Shown here: one piece after another, positions 1-7,562 of the stretch
Position numbering within the stretch: position 1 is the first letter of the stretch
How the letters are laid out: each line of letters opens with the position of its first letter
Source of the DNA: Tritrichomonas musculus
Taxonomy: Eukaryota > Parabasalia > Tritrichomonadida > Tritrichomonadidae
NCBI GenBank assembly: GCA_039105265.1
Contig: JAPFFF010000001.1
Span: 6,200,001-6,264,000 of the forward strand
Length of the DNA stretch: 64,000 bases
Reading direction: 5' to 3'
The notes under the pieces: model-generated
What the model saw: the letters and a program-made list of their open reading frames with translations, nothing else
Told to the model about the DNA's origin: nothing
Database searches by the model: none
Translations under genes and position numbers: made by a program

Positions 1-246
1 GTTTAAAAAATAACGCGCTATTGGGATTAAAAAATTGTCATTTTTTTGAGGATTTAACGAAATAAAGCAAATTTGTGGAATTTCACCTTGTAGTAGCATA
101 TTTATCCTTTCCTTTTGTATATGAAGTAGAGGATCTGCTGTTTGGATTAATTTTTGATTGATTTGTAAATTGTTTTTATCTGTAAGTTTTTTGCCACTCA
201 TATCATCATTAATATCATGATGGCATATTAAGTCATTTGGTTCCAT
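1..246 (-). CDS. Hypothetical protein, 5' part only (runs off the window edge)
   Basis: An open frame of 82 codons starts with ATG at 246 and is still open at base 1, so only the N-terminus is visible. It begins MEPNDLICHHDINDDMSGKK and is hydrophilic and Asn/Gln-rich, with no signal peptide, membrane segment or recognisable motif. No stop codon occurs in 246 nt of very A+T-rich sequence, where chance frames usually close much sooner; that is the main support. It would be transcribed leftwards, away from the F5/8C protein gene, with a gene-free gap of about 0.7 kb between them. Function unknown. Confidence 0.45.
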   Translation of the reverse strand, partial: MEPNDLICHHDINDDMSGKKLTDKNNLQINQKLIQTADPLLHIQKERINMLLQGEIPQICFISLNPQKNDNFLIPIARYFLN

Positions 247-969
247 TCAAGAAATTTTATAAAATAGTTTAAAAATTTGAAATTCAAAAAGTTTAAAAAT
301 ACAAAATGTATTTTTGATTCATAAATATCTAAATATAAATTTTTATCATTGAGAAAAATTATATGAAAATATAAATAAAAGATATTAAATAACAATTTTT
401 TACAAAATAATCATCATTGGCTGCATTATGTCTGTTATAATTTTTAAAATGTACAAATATTTAAGACGAATAAAGGACATCCGTTTCAAGCATATTATCC
501 ATTTGAAATATATAATTAAATAATGTAATGGAATCAACAATATTTATAAAATAATTTGAAAAAAAAAAAAATGAATAAGCTTTAAGAATATTTTTTCACA
601 GCTATTCAAATAGATATATTACAAAAAATATTCATATCTTAAAATTTACTAGTACTTTTTCTTAATATACGTTATAATAATATCGACTCATTGATTATTG
701 ATTTAAATATAATATATATTATTATATAAAACTAGTCAACCAAAAAGTAAAGGTTGTAATACATCTATATCCAATTTTGCTTTAATAATAAATGAGTCTT
801 CATAATTACTGATTCATCAGATGTTATCATTACAAAATTTGGCATTACCAAAGCATTTGATAATTTTTCAATTTAAAAAATAAATCTTTGAATTATTAAA
901 TAATAAAACACAGAAATTAAAAAGGCATCATTCTGTTTTGATAATTATATCAGAAGCATTTGGAAATGA
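247..969. other. Intergenic, no gene seen
   Basis: A+T-rich spacer between the partial left-edge gene and the 3' end of the F5/8C gene. Short A and T runs and many stops occur in all frames. I see no RNA gene, repeat or element here. Confidence 0.5.
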
Positions 970-2373
970 TCAAATGACCGATCCAAAATATTCAAGCGAA
1001 GAGAGACCTAATTCGTTCCTGCCACATGCATTTTTTCCAGTTTGGCGAAGTCTGAGGTATCTGTAGAATTCATTTACTGGCCGTTGAATGTCGAATGTGC
1101 AAATGACACTCTGAGCATTGAGGCTCTTTACATCACTGCGGCTGTCAATGACTGTCCAGTCATTGTCACTGTTTGAGCCTTCAATCACCCAGTGCATCGG
1201 ATGAAAATCGCCGGTACCGTCCGGCTTCGACCTGATTGAGTATTGAGTCGGCCGAACTTTCAGATCTTTGAAGTCGTACTTCAGCCATTGATTTTCTACA
1301 TTATGTGTGCACAAGAAAGTGTTTACGTTATCGAAATCAACAGTATTTTTTGCCCAGCAAGCAGTATATTCAGACGAAGCTGTGACAGAAACGACATCTT
1401 TTTCATGAACGTTTCCGCCTTCTATTTTTTTCGTGAGGAATCTGACGATGCCATTCAGGCGGTTGCACTCTTGCCCGTCAAACGAAAAAGTACGAACTGA
1501 TTGTGACGGTTGTTTGGCGGTTTCTTTTGTATATCTCTGTCTGCTTCCTTCATCTTCGCTTCCTTCTCCTTCTCTGCATATTCGGTCGCAGATGCTCCGC
1601 CAAAGACTCTCTGTCATTTTCCCTGCTTCCACGCGCTGCAGCAGCTCCTTGAATTTGCTGTCGCTCAGCTTGCGCATTCTCACTTCCTCGAGGAATGAAT
1701 TGATGCATGAGAAGTCAGATTCAGAATCGTCTTCCTTCACTTCACATTCAAAATACTCAGTGATGGTGTCAAAAAGGCAATCTTCGGTTTCAATTCTTAA
1801 ATGGTCGTTGCTGATGATCGAGTGAAAAAGTGGCTTTGAAATCGTTTTGATTTTGCTTTTGTCAATCAGATAGAAATTCCGGGCGATCACTGAAACGATG
1901 CTTCCTATGTCTATTTTGATTTCATTCGTCATGTTTTTCATGATTTCGCAGACTTCGAGTTCTTCCAGGCGCTTGACCATCTCATCGGCGCTATCATCTG
2001 CAGGGAACAGTTCGTCGATCTTGTTGAAAAGCTCTTCGTTGCAGAGAAGAATCGATGCTAGTCGCATTTTTTGGCTCTCAGTTTCGTTTAGCTCTGTTTG
2101 CACTCCACTTGAAATTAATTTTAATTTTGTGATCAGATCATCGGTAAATATTTCGTCAAATCGGGGAATTTTGGTATTTGGTGGCATCTTGTAGCATAAT
2201 TGATTAATTGTTGGATCAGAATGATGAAGATGGGAAACAATTGGTGAAATAAATTCGGCAAAAATGTTGTCCATACGGATTTCTCGGTCACCAAATGAAA
2301 AAGTAAACTCATTATTATCTCTAATAATGTTTTTTAAGCCTGCTGATGACAGAATCATTATTTTTGTACTCAT
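970..2373 (-). CDS. F5/8 type C (discoidin-like) domain protein with a BTB-like N-terminal region
   Basis: 467 residues from an ATG at 2373. The C-terminal part, about residues 310-466, has the pattern of an F5/8 type C galactose-binding-like beta sandwich: an ACWAKNTVDFDN segment, the central NQWLKYDFKDLKVRPTQYSI strand block, HPMHWVIEGSN, and a closing RYLRLRQTGKN strand. In eukaryotes this fold is found in BTBD9-type proteins and in secreted lectin-like proteins. There is no signal peptide, so a cytosolic role is likely. The N-terminal 120 residues (FSFGDREIRMDNIFAEFISP and a following D-T/P-I segment) resemble the BTB-like start common in trichomonad F5/8C and ankyrin proteins; the middle could then be a BACK-like helical region. 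Ligand unknown. It is divergent from the vWA-E2 gene, with start codons 88 nt apart. Confidence 0.75.
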   Translation of the reverse strand: MSTKIMILSSAGLKNIIRDNNEFTFSFGDREIRMDNIFAEFISPIVSHLHHSDPTINQLCYKMPPNTKIPRFDEIFTDDLITKLKLISSGVQTELNETESQKMRLASILLCNEELFNKIDELFPADDSADEMVKRLEELEVCEIMKNMTNEIKIDIGSIVSVIARNFYLIDKSKIKTISKPLFHSIISNDHLRIETEDCLFDTITEYFECEVKEDDSESDFSCINSFLEEVRMRKLSDSKFKELLQRVEAGKMTESLWRSICDRICREGEGSEDEGSRQRYTKETAKQPSQSVRTFSFDGQECNRLNGIVRFLTKKIEGGNVHEKDVVSVTASSEYTACWAKNTVDFDNVNTFLCTHNVENQWLKYDFKDLKVRPTQYSIRSKPDGTGDFHPMHWVIEGSNSDNDWTVIDSRSDVKSLNAQSVICTFDIQRPVNEFYRYLRLRQTGKNACGRNELGLSSLEYFGSVI

Positions 2374-2400
2374 TTCAAATAATAAATAATTATTTGAAAT
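2372..2400. promoter_or_regulatory. 12-bp perfect inverted repeat in a divergent promoter
   Basis: ATTTCAAATAAT and its exact reverse complement are separated by 5 nt. The left arm abuts and overlaps the start codon of the leftward F5/8C gene, and the right arm lies about 60 nt upstream of the rightward vWA-E2 gene. Both arms read TTTCAAAT towards their outer side, which contains the TCA core of trichomonad-type initiators. A shared bidirectional initiator or a dimer-binding site is an inference. Confidence 0.35.
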
Positions 2401-2460
2401 GTTATTGAAAAAGTTGCTGCTTTCAGATTTTATTTGGTCTTTGAAACATTTTGTTATATC

Positions 2461-5355
2461 ATGTCAGATCCAATAAATATCAAATATACATTAATTGATA
2501 TTTCAATTGAAATTTATAACATATCTCTTTCTAAAGAAGCAACCTGCCAAGAAGTTATTGATATGATTAATTCAAAACATGATAATACATATTCATTTCT
2601 TTTTTATGAAAAAACTAAAGTTTCTCAAGATTCAATTATTAACGATTTGTGGAAATCAAACGAAGACAGCATATTTATTGCAACTAAGTTAGATATCCCA
2701 TCAGATAAATTAGACAGCAGCCTTTCATATATAAATTTATGCTTTTACTTCACAGGTGGTGATGGTGACATGTTATTAAACGGAATTCCTATTAATTTAA
2801 GAATGAACCTAAATCCAAGTCAATGTCAAAAAGAGCTTCTAAATTTTCTAGAAGGAAAAATTGATACAAAAGGCAAGAAAATAACCGTTTACCTTTCAAT
2901 TGGATTTCCATTCATTGCCGGCACTCTTAAAGATTTTTATTTAAATGAAGATTTGAATCCTTCAAAAAACATTTATGGCGTGATTTCAATTGAAATTCCA
3001 GATGAAAAACTTAATGAATCTTTTATTGGACGCTGCAATTTAAGTGACCCGATGCATAAATTATTAATGTCACCTTTATGTGAGTCAACAACTCGAGGTC
3101 TTTGTGATATAGCTTGTTTACTGACCTATTTTTCATATGAAAAAGGAAGTAACACTGAAAAATTCAATAATAAAACTTCTGGCCTGATTCATTTTCCACC
3201 ATTTAGCATATCGCTGCAAAAAATCATAGAAAACGAATACATAACTTGTAATGATATAGTTAATGTTTGTTCGACACTTTTTACTTTCTTTAAAATATTT
3301 TTAAATTCAAAAATTGAGGATTTGTATGTGTTTGAATATGGCCTTCGAATTTGCAATTTGATTGTTGATGTTTGTGAGGACTTCATTTCTTCTGGCATTT
3401 CAGTATATGAAAGCAATGATGCAAGCACTCTTCCTCCTGGCTTGAAGACAATAAAATATGTGGTATGGAAGCCTGGCATAGACAATGGATTTTATACTCC
3501 GGCTCCTATAAATGATATAACTTTTGATAAAATTGAGAAATCATATGAGCTCTTTTCTTCTTTCACTCCAGTTCCTCCTTTTTCAATTCGTCATGATTTG
3601 GGTTGTTCATTCATAAAAGGGGAAAATCATAATTACTTGTTTATGATGAATACGCCAATTAAAAATCAAACCAAAAATAATTTAATTACTATTTTTGATC
3701 CAATGATTGGACAAATTGAATCTGTTGATCTTGAAAGCTTCGCCAAATCACAACAGCATGAAGATGATGACGACTCATTTATTGATCCATCTGATGTTAA
3801 ACAAATTATTATGATTGATGTTGATGTATCAATGTCTATGAAATATGATATCAATGGAAAAAATAACATGAATCGAGAGGTAAATCGACTCACAATTGCA
3901 TTCCAATGCATTACATCATTAATAAATAGAATGCAAGCATGTAATATTCAAAGTTTTCTTAGTTTGGTTTCATTTGGTAGCCAAGTATTGTTGAGGCATC
4001 CATTTACTTTTTTTTGTCATGATATCGAAAACGCATTTAAAGAAATATCTCCATCTGGTAAGACCAAATTATGGGATGCAATTGCTTTGAATATCAATGA
4101 AATTCATAAGTTCAAAAAAGATGTTTTTGGAAATGAAATATATAAAAACGCAATATCAAGAATCATCGTCTTTTCTGATGGACAAGATAGAGGATCATCA
4201 TTTAAAATAACTAAAGTTGTCAAAGAATTAATTATGAATAAAATAATTGTTGATGGTTTTGCCATTACAAATAACGAAGAAGAATGCAAGGCACTTTGTG
4301 CAGTTTGTCATTTAACTGGAGGTTTTGCTTTTTTATTCAATGATTTTCAACATTTTTTCTCAATTTTTGAAAACATCCAAATTCTTAACTATGAAGAACG
4401 TTTGAAACATTATAAACCACTTATTCCAAACGATAAATCATCAATACCATTCAAAATCAAACCAGAAAAGATCACTGAAGAATTCATGGACAATCTTATT
4501 GAAAGTAGCGTTTATGACGATTTCGATCTCGAAAATTTTCGAGTTTTTCAACAAAATCAACTTTCAACAATAAATCATATTTTAAGTATCGATAATAAAA
4601 GACATGAAAATTCACGAAATAAAAGAATTTTAAGTGAATTGTATGATGTTGCATTGAGAAAAGTTGATGAATCAAGCCAATTTGATCCAGAAATTCAGGT
4701 TTTCTTATATAAGTCAAATATTGACAAATGGAGAGTCTTCATTAAAGGAGATGGTGATTACATTTATAAAAATAAATGGTGGGAATTAAGTGTTTCATTT
4801 CCTGATCTTTATCCATCTCAGCCGCCAAGCTTCAGATTTGTTACGGTTCCTTATCATATCAATGTGTCAAGTGACGGTCAAATTTGCCTTGACATTCTCA
4901 ATGAGAATTACAAGGCTTGGATGAAAGTAGTAAATCTTATTCAAGAGATCAAGAGAATTTTCATCTTTGAAGATTTATATTCATCATTCCGTCTGGATGC
5001 TTGCTTGGAATATTATTTTGATAATCAGGAATATCGAAGATTGGCAATGGAGTCATCCGATAAATATGCTAAAAACGATTATAAAGAATATTTAAGCGCA
5101 TGTTCGGTTGATGATGATGTTTCACCTGATTTAAATATCAAAAAATCTACAGAAGTTCCAATTCATAATATTTCACAGTTTAATTGCAAAAAAATCCCTG
5201 AAAAAAGCTTAATTTTGGCATCATCAAGAGTTTATTATGACAAAAAAGAATTAAAAGAATATTTGAAATCATATCAGCATCCAATTTGCATCATTACTGG
5301 CAAAGAGTTGACAGATAAAGCTGAAAATATTTCAATTGAATATAAATATGTTTAA
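2461..5355 (+). CDS. vWA domain - ubiquitin-conjugating enzyme (E2) - U-box-like fusion protein
   Basis: 964 residues from ATG 2461; a longer frame from 2434 would need TTG. Residues 1-75 look like a beta-grasp (ubiquitin-like) fold, which is tentative. A vWA domain begins near residue 447 with a complete MIDAS motif, D455-V-S457-M-S459. Residues about 720-870 are a clear UBC domain: RVFIKGDGDYIYKNKWWELS, FPDLYPSQPPSFRF, then H799-I-N and C809 in GQICLDIL, the correct spacing for an HPN box and catalytic Cys, so it should accept ubiquitin thioester. The last 45 residues (YYDKKELKEYLKSYQHPI, then TGKEL) resemble the second half of a U-box, the fold that recruits E2s. An E2 carrying its own substrate-binding vWA domain and part of an E3-type module is very unusual. 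Role inferred: self-contained ubiquitylation factor. Confidence 0.8.
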   Translation: MSDPINIKYTLIDISIEIYNISLSKEATCQEVIDMINSKHDNTYSFLFYEKTKVSQDSIINDLWKSNEDSIFIATKLDIPSDKLDSSLSYINLCFYFTGGDGDMLLNGIPINLRMNLNPSQCQKELLNFLEGKIDTKGKKITVYLSIGFPFIAGTLKDFYLNEDLNPSKNIYGVISIEIPDEKLNESFIGRCNLSDPMHKLLMSPLCESTTRGLCDIACLLTYFSYEKGSNTEKFNNKTSGLIHFPPFSISLQKIIENEYITCNDIVNVCSTLFTFFKIFLNSKIEDLYVFEYGLRICNLIVDVCEDFISSGISVYESNDASTLPPGLKTIKYVVWKPGIDNGFYTPAPINDITFDKIEKSYELFSSFTPVPPFSIRHDLGCSFIKGENHNYLFMMNTPIKNQTKNNLITIFDPMIGQIESVDLESFAKSQQHEDDDDSFIDPSDVKQIIMIDVDVSMSMKYDINGKNNMNREVNRLTIAFQCITSLINRMQACNIQSFLSLVSFGSQVLLRHPFTFFCHDIENAFKEISPSGKTKLWDAIALNINEIHKFKKDVFGNEIYKNAISRIIVFSDGQDRGSSFKITKVVKELIMNKIIVDGFAITNNEEECKALCAVCHLTGGFAFLFNDFQHFFSIFENIQILNYEERLKHYKPLIPNDKSSIPFKIKPEKITEEFMDNLIESSVYDDFDLENFRVFQQNQLSTINHILSIDNKRHENSRNKRILSELYDVALRKVDESSQFDPEIQVFLYKSNIDKWRVFIKGDGDYIYKNKWWELSVSFPDLYPSQPPSFRFVTVPYHINVSSDGQICLDILNENYKAWMKVVNLIQEIKRIFIFEDLYSSFRLDACLEYYFDNQEYRRLAMESSDKYAKNDYKEYLSACSVDDDVSPDLNIKKSTEVPIHNISQFNCKKIPEKSLILASSRVYYDKKELKEYLKSYQHPICIITGKELTDKAENISIEYKYV

Positions 5356-5471
5356 TATTTTAAATTTGCTGTCAAATTAGTTGTAATTCATAAAAAGAGA
5401 ATCATTATAATTTTTCGTTTTGATAAAAAAAATTAAAATGGATTTGCCAGTATAAACATGTATAAACGAAG

Positions 5472-5543
5472 TGATCGGTGGTGTAGTGGTAGCAGTATAA
5501 GACTGTCGTTCTTAAGACCCGGGTTCGATTCCCGGCCGGTCAG
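5472..5543 (+). tRNA. tRNA-Asp (anticodon GTC)
   Basis: A 72-nt cloverleaf. The acceptor TGATCGG pairs with CCGGTCA (one T-G wobble) and is followed by discriminator G. The anticodon stem TAAGA/TCTTA encloses loop CTGTCGT, giving anticodon GTC with T33 in place. The T stem CCGGG/CCCGG encloses TTCGATT. The internal promoter boxes are present (A box TGGTGTAGTGG, B box GGTTCGATTCC). No intron and no encoded CCA. G73 is the expected Asp identity base. Confidence 0.95.
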
Positions 5544-5550
5544 TTTTTTT
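5544..5550 (+). terminator. Pol III terminator of the tRNA-Asp gene
   Basis: A run of seven T directly after the discriminator base, the normal RNA polymerase III stop signal. Confidence 0.85.
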
Positions 5551-5608
5551 GATTATTTTTTCATTTCAATAAAGTTGGCGAAGTAAAATGAATAGATTTT
5601 GACGCCAA

Positions 5609-5610
<2 letters not shown>

Positions 5611-5656
<46 letters not shown>
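5611..5656. repeat. Poly-T tract of 46 bases
   Basis: An uninterrupted T run between the tRNA and the 3' end of the kinase gene. Homopolymers of 18-30 nt occur at several other intergenic sites here (for example 23063-23082, 26626-26651, 30783-30811), so this is the longest case of a general habit of the genome. True length may be uncertain because of sequencing. Confidence 0.9.
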
Positions 5657-5825
5657 CAAAAGTTGAATTGATTACTAACATTATAAATTTTTTTTTCAGT
5701 CACCTTTAAAAAAATTGACCTATTATATGGTGAAAATAACTTTATAAAACTGAAAAAGAATTCATAAAGATGGATTTAAAAAAAAAAAAAGTTTTTATTC
5801 AATTAATAAATTTTAAATTTTCAAG

Positions 5826-6857
5826 TTATTTTAGAGAAGGTAAATGAGAAGAATTGTCTTCAACTTCACAAAATGGAATTTTTGTTTTGTGAAGCTTGAC
5901 GAATGCTTTTACACCTTTTAATTCATTGTTTTTTAATGGAAGCAAATTGTAATTGCTTTTTATCAATCTTTCAAGGATCGCACTGAATGAAGGACGGTCT
6001 TTTGATTTGAAATTCCAGCAGTCGCTGATCAATTTCTTTGAAAAATCGGTGAATGACGATGGAATTTCAGCCTTCTTGCCATTCAATATTTCGCCAATCT
6101 TGATATTTGGTATTTTTCCGCCGCTCAGGACGAAGAAGACGAGAACTCCGAATGAGTAAACATCAACTTTTTCATCGTAATGATCTTCTTCATTGATGAT
6201 TTCGGGTGCCATGTATTTCTGACTTCCAATTCCGAGTGTCATACTTTGATCGCGAGTTGACATCAACTTAGAGATACCGAAATCAGAAATTCTGACGATT
6301 CCATCACTTGCAATTAGTATGTTTGATGGCTTTATATCACGATGAATGATTTTCTTGAAGTGAATGTATTTCATTCCTTCAATGATTTGGTAAATGATTT
6401 TAACAATTTCTTCATTAGAAAACATTTTTTCTTCAATTCCTTTCTCTAAGTTCATCGGACAATATTCAAGAAGAATGCATGGTAGAATGTTTTCAGAGCT
6501 CATAAGAATGCCAAATACTTTCAGTACGTTAGGATGATGAAGAAGATTCATGATTTCATATTCACTCATGAAATTTCTTAAATTTTTAAAGTTCGCTTTC
6601 GTGATGATCATTTGTTTCAATGCATATATCTTCTTCATTGCTACCTTGTAAACTCGACCACTACCGCCTGATCCTAATTCTTCAAGTTTATCAAGATTTT
6701 GGACTTCGTCTTCACTTAATAATTTAATTGCTGGAATTGGTTCTTCCTTCTTTTTCTGTTTGGTCGCTTTAAATTGTCTTTTAGATAGAATATCAATGAT
6801 TTCTTGGCATGGATAATCTCTTGCAACGTCAATGGCAGTTTTATAAATTTTATTCAT
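5826..6857 (-). CDS. Protein kinase (TKL-like), C-terminal part of an ankyrin-kinase gene
   Basis: 343 residues if read from the ATG at 6857. The kinase domain occupies about residues 55-315: glycine loop GSGGSGRVYK, Lys in YALKQM, catalytic HRDIKPSN, SDFGIS, and APE in YMAPEII. All catalytic residues are present. Its sequence is of the tyrosine-kinase-like type that trichomonads commonly fuse to ankyrin repeats. The first 25 residues (KTAIDVARDYPCQEIIDIL) are a terminal ankyrin repeat, so the frame does not start naturally here. It continues the ankyrin cores encoded upstream at 6941-8930, and in that model this exon begins near 6848 and the ATG at 6857 lies in a spacer. If the spacers are never removed, a truncated kinase from 6857 would be the only product. 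Confidence 0.85.
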   Translation of the reverse strand: MNKIYKTAIDVARDYPCQEIIDILSKRQFKATKQKKKEEPIPAIKLLSEDEVQNLDKLEELGSGGSGRVYKVAMKKIYALKQMIITKANFKNLRNFMSEYEIMNLLHHPNVLKVFGILMSSENILPCILLEYCPMNLEKGIEEKMFSNEEIVKIIYQIIEGMKYIHFKKIIHRDIKPSNILIASDGIVRISDFGISKLMSTRDQSMTLGIGSQKYMAPEIINEEDHYDEKVDVYSFGVLVFFVLSGGKIPNIKIGEILNGKKAEIPSSFTDFSKKLISDCWNFKSKDRPSFSAILERLIKSNYNLLPLKNNELKGVKAFVKLHKTKIPFCEVEDNSSHLPSLK

Positions 6858-6861
6858 TTCA

Positions 6862-7562
6862 AAATTCCATCAAAAAAATGAAATTTTCAATGTCATTCAA
6901 AAAAAAATAGATTTGAATACAATGATTATTGTAGATTTAAAATATTTTTATGATTGATATCAAGATTTTCTTGTGATATAAGTATTCGAACAATTTCAAC
7001 AAATTTAAGTTTTACTGCATGATCTAAAACCGACCAATTAATTATTCAATTATGAATTTTATAAATATTTAAATCTTTTGAATGTCATGAAAAAAAAATT
7101 TATTATGAATGTTATGAATGTTTGAATATTAAAAATATTATAATCATTGATATCCGTGCCTTCTTGTGACATTAATAATCGAAATATTTCTATATTGCCT
7201 TTCCATGCTGCACAGATCAATGGTGTGTTATTTAAATATAGTTTTAAAATTCCATAAAATGTTGTTTATTTCAATGTTATCAAAAAGTTAGGAATGAATA
7301 AAATAAATTATTTCATATTAAAATGCCTCTCTTGTTCACATCTATGCCTTTTTGTGATAATAATAATCGAACTATTTCTAATTGTTCATACCATACTGCA
7401 AGAAGTAGTGGGGGGTTAAAATTTTTGAAGTTAAATTCCATAAATAATTACATATTTAAATGTAATAAAAAAAGGTAACTAAGAATTTTATAAATTCTTT
7501 TGTATTAAAATGCCTTCCATGTTGATATCGATATTCTTTTGTGTTAATAATAATTGAACTAT
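6862..7562 (-). repeat. Segmental direct duplication, copy 1 (partner 7996-8697)
   Basis: About 700 bp covering three ankyrin cores and their spacers are nearly identical to 7996-8697 at a constant offset of 1,134-1,135 bp. I see only a handful of differences over the whole length, so the event is recent compared with the divergence among the other ankyrin units. Confidence 0.85.

Noticed and set aside
2434-2460. Upstream extension of the vWA-E2 gene
   Set aside because: Would need a TTG start. The same reasoning moved the starts of the HECT (18868), Rab (55021), 55862-57442 and RFC1 (58837) genes to the first true ATG.
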